NCBI GenBank assembly: GCA_044337705.1
Contig: JBIINB010000007.1
Coordinates: forward strand, 1 to 64,000
Direction of reading: 5' to 3'
Source: JBEISR01 sp044337705
GTDB lineage: Bacteria; Planctomycetota; Planctomycetia; Pirellulales; Pirellulaceae
Length of the DNA stretch: 64,000 nt
Position numbers and translations under genes: made by a program. Of this stretch, positions 25,849-35,200 are shown one piece after another. The notes beneath the pieces are model-generated. The model had not been told where the DNA came from and made no database searches. It worked only from the letters and a program-made list of their open reading frames with translations. Each line of letters opens with the position of its first letter. The stretch's first letter is position 1.

Positions 25849-28776
25849 TCACTGAACAAACCGAAACTCGACTCCACAAAGAATCGCCCAGACCAATTCC
25901 TGAGCCCTGGCTGGCCGCTGTTCAGCCGGGCCATTCCAGTATTCGCTGACCAACGCCACCTCTTCCGCTGTTGGGCTTCGCGCCAAAAGCGATTGATAGA
26001 GCTCCTCCGCTGCCGCATGGGCATCGGCTGCCTGAATCACCCGAGCCGTCGCATTGCTTCCATTGGAACCGGACCACCCGTAGACCGCGCCGCCATTGGC
26101 CAGGAAGAGCGCCTGTTCGGCGGTCGCGAAGAACGCTTCGGGCTGTCCGGCTCCTGCCGAATAAAGCGTGGCGAACTGATCGAAATTGCCCCGCAACTTG
26201 TCGATCGCGCGGCGCGTCGCCATTCGATCGCGACGTCTCCTCTCCTCCGGTGACAGTTCCGTTCCCTCCGGCACCTTCTCCGACTCGTCGATCGCCTTGC
26301 GTTCCTGCAGCACATGCTGCTCCAGATGCCCGCTGACCTGCAGGCAACTGGCACAGTACTGTTCGGGGCTAAGTGGCCGCATGGGACTTCCCACCCATGC
26401 CTCCGGCGTCTCTTCGATCCACTTGCGATTGGCCAGCATCAAAGCACCCTTCGCCGTGTCCCATGCCGCACGATGCTGCTCCTGTGCACTCGACAGGGCA
26501 TCGATCTGCGGCTGACGAGCCGCCAGGGACTGATCGAGCTGTCCGATCTGCTGCTGATGCTGCTGGATCGTCGCATCGAGGCTCTTGAGCTCTTCGGCAA
26601 TGGTCTGAGCCTGCAGCTGGGCGGTGCCAAGCTGGGTGTTTGCTAATTGCAACTGCTGGTTGATCGCGGCGACCAGGGGCTGGAAGTCAGACACTTGTTC
26701 CAACAACTGTTGTGCCGACAACAATTGCGTCAGCGACGCCTTCCACGCGTCGGCAGCTCGCTGGAACTGCATTGCCTGCGACTGCGCCGTCTCCAGTTTC
26801 TTCTGCATTGGATCACGCTGCTGAGTGACTTCGGCCAGTCTTCCTGAAAGCCCTAGACGCATCGTGCTGTCGGTGTGCGATAGAGCCTTGAGTTCCTCCA
26901 GCGGACGCTGGATTGGAGCGACGGTGCGCGCGATCTGCTGATAGGCGTGCCAGGCACTTTCCCATGCCTGCCGCTTGGCAAGCACCCCCGCCTGCCGCTC
27001 CATGCGACGGATCGCCAGCATCGACTGTTCCCACTGGCGGCGAGCTGCCAGAAGGGACTGCTGAGCCGCATCATAGGCCGAGCGTTGGGAATCGAGTTGG
27101 GTGGCCAGAGCGACTAGATGTTTCTGAGCGGCATCCTCGGCAGCTCGCGCTGTATCGACTGCCTGTTGCGCCGGAACCCGAGCTGTTTCGGCGGCGGTTG
27201 CTTCCGTCGCTGCCGTTTCGCGGCGCGCCGCCAGTTGCTGTAGTGTCTGCAACAGCGCGGCGTCTTCCGGGCTGGTCAGCGACTGAACCACCTCCAGTTG
27301 CTGGTAAGCAGCCTGCAAGGCAGCCAGCTTCCTGGCTGCCTTCTCGGCGGTTTCCGCCAGAGGCTGAAGCGTTTTGACTGCCTCGGCCGTCTTCTTCACC
27401 GTCTCCAGATACGCTGCCTCGCCACCATCCCGCTCCTTCACCAACCGCACGCACTCCTTCTCGATCGCAGCCAGCGCGTCCCTTGCTGCAGTCCAACCTT
27501 CGTTCGCCGCATCGACCGCCCCTTGGATCGCTTGGGGATCGCCCGCTTCCAACGCGTTAACTGACGCTCCAGATGCCGCTGCAATCGACTCCAGCGACTC
27601 CGGCTGCTGCGACAGCGTCTGCTGCCCCAGGCGATAACGCTGCGTCATCACCAGTTCTCGAAGGAAGGGGCGAATTTGGAATCGATGATCGATCAGCCCC
27701 TGAGTGATTGTCGCCAAAAGGGCGGGGTCCGATGGTGGATTGCCCGGATGATGCATGTCGAGCGGATGGACTAGGCCGCGATCGAAAAGTAGGGCCCAGA
27801 GGCGATTGGCCCAGTTCTCGGCGAACGGCTGATAGCCTGGTTCCAGCAAGGCCGCAGCCAGTTCCTTCCGGCTGCTGAGCTTTGGAATCCGAGGGCTCTC
27901 CGCCACGGTTCCGGCAATCGCCAGATCCCCATACCGATCCGCTGGTATCTGATAGCCAGACCATTGCGGTACAGAATCCCACAGTTTGCGTCCCACCCAG
28001 TGCGGCTTGCCTTTGTCGAAGACCGATTCAAAGGGTGCGTCCCCAGGTGCTTTTTCGATGTAGTACTGTTTCTTGACTTCTTTCCCCTCAGCATCCTTGG
28101 TGGCGATTTCCACCATGCTGCTGGGAGCGAAGAAAGCGAGCAGTCCGTGGTAGTCCTGCTGGCGGTAACCATCGACCAGTGGATGATCATGGCACTGCGC
28201 GCACTGGAGATCACGGCCAAGGAAGATTCGACCGAAATCGCGCGTGATGCGATGCGGATCGCCACCGCGATCCAGATAGAACCGCTGCGTTGGCCGCTGA
28301 GCATCAACGGCCCACGATCCCTCCAAGATTTCCCGAGCCCAGCGATCCAGCCCCCAATCCTGCTCCACACCCAAACGCAGCCATTCGATCCATTCGGCGC
28401 GCCCCACCTGCTGCGCTGGACGACGCTCCATCAGCGTGATATCCAGCCACGCGACCAGGCGTTCCTCGAACAGCGGGTCGGCGAGAAAGCGATCGATCCA
28501 GCGCGATTGACGATCGGGCGACGCATCCGCAAGGAACTCATCCAGCTCCTTGCGTGTGGGGACCGTGTTGCGAAGATCCAGCGAGAGCCGTCGCAACCAC
28601 TGACCGGGTGGCAATGGCTCCGGTGTCCAGGGAGATGCGGGATCGATCGGGCCGATCTGGTCGATTCGCTGATGCAGAGCCAGAACTCCAGATGCCACCT
28701 CCTGAGCGGCCAGCGACGCAACGATTGATCCCAGGGCGAGGGTGGCAAGGAGAACGGCCTTGAGGGCGGGAACCAT
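25849..28776 (-). CDS. DUF1549/DUF1553 protein with a long coiled-coil insertion
   Basis: A 975-residue exported protein. The ATG at 28776 is preferred over the longer frame because GGGAGGAA lies six bases upstream and the protein then starts with a clean signal peptide (VLLATLALGSIVASLAAQE). DUF1549 occupies about residues 45-250, with C192-A-Q-C195-H196 (CXXCH-like), and DUF1553 begins at about 310 (LAAALLEPGYQPFAENWANR). Unlike its paralogue at 1138-3684, it carries roughly 380 residues rich in Ala, Gln and Glu (about 430-810; AEKAARKLAALQAAYQQLEV and similar) that should form coiled coils, inserted within DUF1553; the domain then resumes with PLSPEQYCASCLQVSGH and ends near WAILCGVEFRFVQ. 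It is first in the three-gene operon. Confidence 0.85.
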   Translation of the reverse strand: MVPALKAVLLATLALGSIVASLAAQEVASGVLALHQRIDQIGPIDPASPWTPEPLPPGQWLRRLSLDLRNTVPTRKELDEFLADASPDRQSRWIDRFLADPLFEERLVAWLDITLMERRPAQQVGRAEWIEWLRLGVEQDWGLDRWAREILEGSWAVDAQRPTQRFYLDRGGDPHRITRDFGRIFLGRDLQCAQCHDHPLVDGYRQQDYHGLLAFFAPSSMVEIATKDAEGKEVKKQYYIEKAPGDAPFESVFDKGKPHWVGRKLWDSVPQWSGYQIPADRYGDLAIAGTVAESPRIPKLSSRKELAAALLEPGYQPFAENWANRLWALLFDRGLVHPLDMHHPGNPPSDPALLATITQGLIDHRFQIRPFLRELVMTQRYRLGQQTLSQQPESLESIAAASGASVNALEAGDPQAIQGAVDAANEGWTAARDALAAIEKECVRLVKERDGGEAAYLETVKKTAEAVKTLQPLAETAEKAARKLAALQAAYQQLEVVQSLTSPEDAALLQTLQQLAARRETAATEATAAETARVPAQQAVDTARAAEDAAQKHLVALATQLDSQRSAYDAAQQSLLAARRQWEQSMLAIRRMERQAGVLAKRQAWESAWHAYQQIARTVAPIQRPLEELKALSHTDSTMRLGLSGRLAEVTQQRDPMQKKLETAQSQAMQFQRAADAWKASLTQLLSAQQLLEQVSDFQPLVAAINQQLQLANTQLGTAQLQAQTIAEELKSLDATIQQHQQQIGQLDQSLAARQPQIDALSSAQEQHRAAWDTAKGALMLANRKWIEETPEAWVGSPMRPLSPEQYCASCLQVSGHLEQHVLQERKAIDESEKVPEGTELSPEERRRRDRMATRRAIDKLRGNFDQFATLYSAGAGQPEAFFATAEQALFLANGGAVYGWSGSNGSNATARVIQAADAHAAAEELYQSLLARSPTAEEVALVSEYWNGPAEQRPARAQELVWAILCGVEFRFVQ

Positions 28777-29000
28777 CGAACTTCCTCCCAGGTAGGCGGG
28801 GTGGAGGACTGCGAGCTTCCTGTCGAAGCTGGATCGTGTCGAGTGGGCGGGCACCTTTGTATTGTAGTCGGTACGTCACGGCGGGATGAAGCACCGAGCA
28901 CCACAACAGGCCACTTTTGCCGCTTGTCGGCTGGACAGTCAGGGTACCATGAGCCACAGTGGGGGAAACAAGAGCGTTTTCGGATCGGAGGGGCAGAAAG

Positions 29001-29423
29001 ATGGAAAAAACGATGATCTTCGGGCCGGTATTTCGATGGTCTCTCCCTCTGGTTGTGATGCTGATTCTCTTGGGGCAGGGGGTCGCTCAGGGGCAAAGCC
29101 CCGTCGGCGTCTGGAAGGGGAGATGGCAAAGCCAGAGCACCGGTCATTCGGGGCCGATGCGAGCGACCATTCGGGCGACCGGACCTGGCCAGTATGAAGC
29201 GCGCTGGGTGGGACGATTTGCCGCCGTCATCCCCTTCGTCTACCGATCGCACCTGACCGAAGTGGCTTCGCCCGACGGGCAAGTGACTCTCCACAGTCGC
29301 AAGCAACTGGGCCCTCTGATGGGCAGCTACGAAATGACTTCTCGCTTCACCGGAAGTTCGATGGACAGCCAGTTCCAGACGCGACAGGACCAAGGCACGG
29401 TCCGGATGCAGCGGATACGTTAA
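29001..29423 (+). CDS. Small secreted hypothetical protein
   Basis: A 140-residue exported protein of unknown role. The ATG at 29001 has GGAGGGG seven bases upstream; the longer frame from 28959 has none. A signal peptide is clear (about residues 11-32, SLPLVVMLILLGQGVAQG, cleavage near AQG-QS). The mature part is a compact beta-rich domain beginning PVGVWKGRWQSQSTGHSGPM and repeating R.A....Y.arw.grf, like lipocalin/avidin-type '..G.W.G.w.s...g..g.l...i' proteins seen in many planctomycetes. It stands alone, divergent from the DUF1549 operon. Confidence 0.65.
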   Translation: MEKTMIFGPVFRWSLPLVVMLILLGQGVAQGQSPVGVWKGRWQSQSTGHSGPMRATIRATGPGQYEARWVGRFAAVIPFVYRSHLTEVASPDGQVTLHSRKQLGPLMGSYEMTSRFTGSSMDSQFQTRQDQGTVRMQRIR

Positions 29424-29580
29424 GTCGAGCAAACCTCCTCGTCGGGTGCGTGATCCGGTCGGAAGATCGAGCGACCTCAGGCGGGTAAGGCCTAAGATCC
29501 TTCGCGGCACCTGGTAGCCCAATCGATCCTACCGCCAGCACACCAGAAACAGAAGTTCCTTTCGCATCCGTTGAAGTCGA

Positions 29581-30231
29581 TCAATCCAGCTTGCCGTAGA
29601 CGATCTGGGCGACATCGAGTGCCTGAGCGAGGTGTTGTTCGAGCCTTTTGGACTGCAGAGTCTTTTCCGGAAGGACGATCAGTGCGTCGCGGCCTTCGAT
29701 GTATAGACGCAGGTTGGGGTGACGCGCTAGAGCTTGGCTCCGTTCGGAATTCAGCCACTTCTTGATCTGATCGGGACTTATCCCTGCAATGCCGAACAGA
29801 TTGGAAAACGCCTGGTCATCGACGGAAAGGCCACCCGAGGCAAGGCCGATGCGCTGTGCCATCGTTCGAGGATGGATCATCATGGAAGGGGCGTTGGCGA
29901 TCGAGCTGCGCAGGAGAGCGAATGCCTGCCGCTGATACGAAGATTCCTTCCCCTTGCCGGATCGATATTCGTAGTCGACCAGTGCGATCGTCAGACGATC
30001 GGTTTCGGCGAGAATGGCAGGGGATGCGACCCCTTCGGCCATCTGTTGGATGATGGGGAATCGCGACAAAACTCGCCAGTGCCCATTGGCTAGTCGGTTC
30101 TGATACTCGATGCCCAGCAGCTCGACCTTCTCTCTCAGGCTACGGAGTCGCAACTGCTGACGGATGACCCCAAAAACCTTCTGGATCGCCAACAGAGCAA
30201 AGATCAAGAGAAGAACGTAGAACTGTCCCAT
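29581..30231 (-). CDS. Membrane-anchored hypothetical protein
   Basis: A 216-residue protein. The start at 30231 has GAGG five bases upstream. One N-terminal helix (FYVLLLIFALLAIQKVFGVI) anchors it, followed by a basic stretch (RQQLRLRSLREKVELLG) and a mixed alpha/beta domain ending ALDVAQIVYGKLD. The middle region (QRQAFALLRSSIANAPSMMI, then ARHPNLRLYIEGRDALIVLP) resembles uncharacterised proteins that judge membrane-bound phospholipids or pilins, but I do not recognise a family. It is transcribed toward the gltBD region's far side with no operon partner in sight. Confidence 0.6.
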   Translation of the reverse strand: MGQFYVLLLIFALLAIQKVFGVIRQQLRLRSLREKVELLGIEYQNRLANGHWRVLSRFPIIQQMAEGVASPAILAETDRLTIALVDYEYRSGKGKESSYQRQAFALLRSSIANAPSMMIHPRTMAQRIGLASGGLSVDDQAFSNLFGIAGISPDQIKKWLNSERSQALARHPNLRLYIEGRDALIVLPEKTLQSKRLEQHLAQALDVAQIVYGKLD

Positions 30232-30465
30232 GGCCACCTCGAACTATCGCGTCGCCAGACTCCCTTACACCGGTCTCTGGCTCAGTTCCACTTGCGCACC
30301 GATCCGGAAACGGTCCCTTTCTGACGCGGCAGGCTGGGATGGATCCGATTTCGGATCGGTACTTTAGTTTAATCGGGCATCCCTCCGACCACATCCCAAG
30401 AAGATCCCGAGGGGCTCCACCGCTCAAAAAACTCCCAGTGCCACCTGTCCGCCCACAGACTCAAC

Positions 30466-30527
30466 AAAGAGATCTGTCGCCAGATTGCCGAAACGGAAAG
30501 AGATCTGTCGCCAGATTGCCGAAACGG
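30466..30527. repeat. 31-bp perfect tandem duplication
   Basis: Copies at 30466-30496 and 30497-30527 are identical (starting aaagagatctgtcgccagat) and the start of a third copy (aaagag) follows. The unit lies just outside the gltD-side hairpin. Confidence 0.85.
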
Positions 30528-30539
30528 AAAGAGAGCTGA

Positions 30540-30573
30540 CCTGGAACCTGCGGTGGCCATCGCAGGCTCCAGG
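30540..30573 (-). terminator. Hairpin after gltD, possible terminator
   Basis: cctgga and acctgcg pair with cgcaggc/tccagg across a short loop, giving roughly 12 bp with one mismatch. It lies 46 bases beyond the gltD stop. On the minus strand it is followed by a pyrimidine-rich stretch (CTCTCTTTCC) rather than a pure U-tract, so it may end transcription weakly or protect the 3' end. Confidence 0.4.
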
Positions 30574-30618
30574 AACAGCTCGTCCCTCGAATATCGGTTG
30601 ACTGGATCGTCCGACCTA

Positions 30619-32115
30619 TCAGCTGACCAGGGCCGTTCCCATGCTGATGCCAGGGGCAGGGAGAATCGATTGGCCCTGCAGGTAGAGATCGATGGCTCGT
30701 GCCGCACCACGTCCTTCATTGATCGCCCAGACGACCAGGGACTGACCTCGGCGACAGTCGCCTGCGGCGAAGACGCCCGGCAGGCTGGTTGCGAACCGAC
30801 CATGTTCGGCTTTGTAATTGGATCGCGGATCCAATTCGATACCCATGGTCTGGGCCAAATAGTGTTCGGGGCCAAGGAAGCCCATAGCCAGAAGCACCAG
30901 ATCGGCTTCGATCAGCTTCTCGCTGCCCGGAACTTCCACCATCTTCATTTTGCCGTCGACTTTCTCCCAATGGACAGCCACTGTGCGGATCCCTTTCACA
31001 TTCCCCTTGCCATCGTCGACGAATTCCTTGCTGAGAATGTTGTAGGTGCGAGGATCGCTGCCGAACTTCGCCTCGGCCTCCTCGTGTCCGTAGTCGACGC
31101 GAAAGATGCGTGGCCACTGCGGCCAGGGATTGTCGGGAGCTCGGCCCTCGGGAGGTCGGTCCATCAGCTCGAAATTCACCAGTTGGGTGCACCCGTGTCG
31201 GAGGCTGGTGGCGATGCAGTCGGTTCCGGTGTCGCCACCCCCGATCACCACCACCTTCTTCCCCTTGGCCGAAATGTAGTGCCCGTCGGCAAGCTGACTG
31301 TTCAGGTAGCTGGCGGTGTGTTTGGTGAGAAACTCCATGGCGAAGTGGATGCCGTGGAGCGACCGGCCGGGGATGGGCAGATCGCGTGGCTGGGTGGCAC
31401 CTGTGGCCAACAGCAACGCGTGGTTTTCGGCCAGGAGCTGACGGGGGTCGACCGTCTTGCCCACATCCGCGCCGGTGACGAACTTGACTCCTTCGGCAGC
31501 CATCAGATCCAATCGACGCTGGACAACCCCTTTATCCAGCTTCATGTTGGGGATGCCGTAGGTAAGAAGACCGCCGATGCGGTCGGCCCGTTCGTAGACG
31601 GTCACTTGATGACCGACTTTGTTCAGCTGGTCGGCGGCGGCCAGGCCCGCCGGTCCACTGCCGACGATGGCGACCGACTTGCCAGTCCGCTGCGCCGGAG
31701 GATTGGCTGTCACCCAGCCGTTTTTGAACCCATAATCGATAATGGCGTTCTCGATATTCTTGATCGTCACCGGAGGGCTGGTGATTCCAAGAACGCAGGC
31801 CCCTTCGCACGGGGCAGGGCAGACGCGCCCCGTGAACTCCGGGAAGTTGTTTGTTTTGTGGAGTCGATCGAGCGCTTCGCGCCACCGACCGGTGTAGACA
31901 AAATCGTTCCATTCGGGGATCAGGTTATCGATAGGGCATCCGCTGGCCGACTGGCAGAAGGGAACCCCGCAGTCCATGCAGCGGGCTCCTTGAGTCTCCA
32001 ACTGCTCCTTGGGAGGTTCGGTGTAGATCTCGCCGTAGTCCCCAAGGCGCACCACCGGGAGGCGCCATTCCACTTTTTTGCGATCAAATTCTTTGAATCC
32101 AGTCGGCTTGCCCAT
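30619..32115 (-). CDS. gltD: Glutamate synthase small subunit (NADPH, beta)
   Basis: A 498-residue flavoprotein. The start at 32115 (MGKPTGFKEFDRKKVEWRLP) matches the usual GltD start; the longer frame is not supported. It passes electrons from NAD(P)H to the large subunit for making two glutamates from glutamine and 2-oxoglutarate. Seen: N-terminal cysteines for two [4Fe-4S] clusters (CMDCGVPFC..CPIDNLIPEW and CPAPCEGACVLG), the FAD-binding VAIVGSGPAGLAAADQL near residue 150, and the NAD(P)H-binding VVVIGGGDTGTDCI near 290. The length is normal. It follows gltB after 108 bases on the same strand, and an internal hairpin lies between them. Confidence 0.95.
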   Translation of the reverse strand: MGKPTGFKEFDRKKVEWRLPVVRLGDYGEIYTEPPKEQLETQGARCMDCGVPFCQSASGCPIDNLIPEWNDFVYTGRWREALDRLHKTNNFPEFTGRVCPAPCEGACVLGITSPPVTIKNIENAIIDYGFKNGWVTANPPAQRTGKSVAIVGSGPAGLAAADQLNKVGHQVTVYERADRIGGLLTYGIPNMKLDKGVVQRRLDLMAAEGVKFVTGADVGKTVDPRQLLAENHALLLATGATQPRDLPIPGRSLHGIHFAMEFLTKHTASYLNSQLADGHYISAKGKKVVVIGGGDTGTDCIATSLRHGCTQLVNFELMDRPPEGRAPDNPWPQWPRIFRVDYGHEEAEAKFGSDPRTYNILSKEFVDDGKGNVKGIRTVAVHWEKVDGKMKMVEVPGSEKLIEADLVLLAMGFLGPEHYLAQTMGIELDPRSNYKAEHGRFATSLPGVFAAGDCRRGQSLVVWAINEGRGAARAIDLYLQGQSILPAPGISMGTALVS

Positions 32116-32175
32116 GGCACAGTTCTTTATTGACAGAGTCGGGAGGATAATTGGAAACAATAAAGCGGGGAGCGA

Positions 32176-32209
32176 CGCTGCCGGACCTTTTCAAGCTGGA
32201 CCGGCAGCG
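32176..32209 (-). other. Intercistronic hairpin between gltB and gltD
   Basis: cgctgccgg (32176-32184) pairs with ccggcagcg (32201-32209), extended inward by cc/gg. It sits in the 108-base gap of the operon. With no U-tract it is unlikely to be a terminator; it may affect mRNA processing or relative expression of the two subunits. Confidence 0.5.
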
Positions 32210-32223
32210 ACACGGTCGATCGA

Positions 32224-35200
32224 TCATTTGGAGGCAGCCAGCTGCCGATTCTCTTCGAGGACCCGCTTGTAATCGGTTGGCATCACCTTGACGAATTTCG
32301 GCAGCAGGCTGCTCCATTCGTTCAGCACTCGTCTGGCGACGGTCGACTGGGTGTACATCGCATGCTGCTCGATCAACGCCTGCAGTTCTTCCTGGTCGGC
32401 TGAATCTTCGACCGGCTCCAGTTGCACCATTTCCAGATTGCAGCGGATCGGCAGTTGATCTTCTTCATCGAGCACATAGGCTATCCCGCCGCTCATCCCT
32501 GCAGCGAAATTGCGGCCGGTCGGTCCAAGCACCACGACGCGACCTCCGGTCATGTACTCGCAGCCATGATCACCCACCCCTTCGATGACCGCTGTCGCAC
32601 CGCTGTTGCGAACCGCAAAGCGTTCTGCGGCCCGCCCTCGGAAATATGCCTCGCCCATCGTCGCCCCATACAGGCAGACGTTGCCGACCAGAATATTCAG
32701 CTCGGCCGCAAACGGACTGTTCCTGGGTGGATAGATGATGATCCGACCACCCGAGAGCCCCTTACCGACATAGTCGTTGGCATCTCCTTCCAGTTCCAGG
32801 GTGACGCCATGCGCCAGAAACGCCCCGAAGCTTTGACCAGCCGACCCGTGGAAGTTGATATGGATGGTATCGTCTGGAAGCCCCTTTTGGCCGTAGCGCT
32901 TGGCGATCTCATGACTGAGAATGGTGCCAACGGTCCGGTTGATATTGCGGATCGGAAGAGTGAACCGGACTGGTTTGCGGTTGTCGAGCGTCGCGATCGA
33001 ACGAGGCAGGATTTCGCGCACGTCGATCGTCTTTTCCAGACCATGGTCCTGAGGGACGATGCAGCGGGTGACGACTCCTTCATGCTGCCGCTTGGCTGGC
33101 TGCAAGATGGGGGTCAGATCGATCCCGTCGGTCTTCCAGTGATGGATGGCATGATTGGTCTCCAGAACATCGCTTCTGCCAACCATCTCGTCGATTTTCC
33201 GGAAGCCCAATTTGGCCATCCACTGCCGAGTATCCTCGGCGACCATGAAGAGGTAGTTGACCACATGCTCCGGCTTGCCCGCAAACTTCGCGCGAAGCTC
33301 CGGGTCCTGGGTGGCGATTCCCACGGGGCAGGTGTTCAGGTGGCACTTTCGCATCATGATGCAGCCCAGGGTGATCAAGGGCGCGGTAGCGAAACCGAAT
33401 TCTTCGGCACCCAGGAGGGCTGCGATGACGACGTCGCGCCCCGTCTTCAGACCGCCGTCGGTTTGCAGCGTCACACGACTTCGAAGGTCGTTGAGCACCA
33501 GGGTCTGGTGTGTTTCGGCGATCCCCAGTTCCCACGGCAGTCCCGCATGCTTGATGCTGGTCAGCGGCGAGGCGCCCGTGCCACCGGTATCACCGCTGAT
33601 CAGGATGTGGTCGGCGTGGGCCTTGGCGACTCCTGCCGCCACCACCCCCACCCCCACTTCGCTGACCAGCTTGACGCTGACCCTCGCTGCGGGATTGGAG
33701 TTCTTGAGGTCGTAGATCAGCTGCGCTAGATCTTCGATCGAGTAGATATCGTGGTGGGGAGGTGGGCTGATCAACCCGACCCCCGGGGTGCTGTAGCGTA
33801 TCCGAGCGATGTTGCGATCGACTTTCTTGCCGGGTAGCTCTCCTCCTTCACCGGGCTTGGCCCCTTGGGAAATCTTGATCTGCAGTTCGTCGGCATTGGC
33901 CAGATATTCGATCGTGACGCCGAAGCGACCTGATGCAACCTGCTTGATCGCCGACCGCTTGCTGTCTCCGTTGGGCAGCACCTTGAATCGCTCGGGATCC
34001 TCCCCACCTTCTCCTGTGTTGCTCTTGCCACCCAACCGATTCATCGCGATCGCCAGCGTCTCATGCGCTTCGGCGCTGATCGACCCAAAGCTCATCGCCC
34101 CGGTGCAAAATCGCTTGACGATCTCCTTGGCGGGTTCCACCTGATCCAGAGGCACTGGAGGTCCTGCGACCCCTTCCTTGAGCTCCAGCAGTCCCCTGAG
34201 CGCGCAGCGCATCTTGGCATCGCGGTTGATATGCTCTGCGAATCGCCAGTAGGCGTTCTTGTCTCCCTGCCTTGCGGCCACCTGAAGATCGGCGATCGCT
34301 GCAGGATCCCACCCATGGTGCTCTCCCTCGGCTCGCCAGTGAAACTCCCCAAGATTGGGCAGCGTCGGCATGCGCTGGGTGTTCTGTTCGGGATAACCCA
34401 GGCGATGGCGGCGAAGCGTCTCCTCGGCCAGGACATCGAAAGTGCATCCCTGGATCCGGCTGTTGGTTCCGGTAAAACACTTCTCGATCACCTCGCTGGC
34501 CAGCCCCAGCGCCTCGAAGATCTGAGCCCCCTTGTAGGACTGGAGGGTGCTGATTCCCATCTTGGCCATCACCTTGAGCATGCCTTTGTCGACTGCTTTT
34601 CGGTAGGCGGTGACGATCTTCGTGTCATCTTTCAGTTCGCCGGTAAGACGGCCATCGCGCGCCATCTTCCATAGCGCTTCGAAGGCCAGGTAGGGGTTGA
34701 TCGCATCGGCGCCATACCCCACCAGCAGGCAATGGTGATGGACCTCCCGCGCCTCCCCTGTCTCCAGGACCACCCCGATCCTGGCCCGCTTGGCCTGTCG
34801 GACCAGGTGGTGATGCACCGCCCCGCAGGCCAAAAGCGAACTGACGGCGACGCGGTTCTGCGATACCTCTCGATCGCTGAGGATCACCAGCGTGTACCCT
34901 TCGTCGATAGCGCGTTCGGCCTCTCCGCAGATGCGATCGAGCGTCCGGACCAGACCGGCTTTTCCAAGGGTGCGATCGAAGGTGATGTCGATCGTTCTGG
35001 TGCGCCACCCGCGCTGCGACATATGCTTGATGGCAGCCAGTTCTTCGTTGGTCAAAATGGGATGCGGAATCAGCAGCCTCTGCGCATGCTCCGGGGTAGC
35101 ATCCAGAAGGTTGCGTTCCGGTCCGATGTAGCATTCCAACGACATGATCACCTCCTCGCGGATCGAATCGATCGCTGGGTTGGTGACCTGAGCAAACAGC

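Larger units (their letters stand above)
30232..30618. other. Intergenic region with 31-bp tandem repeats
   Basis: About 390 bases between the membrane protein start and the gltD stop, both on minus. It contains the tandem repeat at 30466-30527 and a long hairpin at 30540-30573. No gene is visible. Confidence 0.6.
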
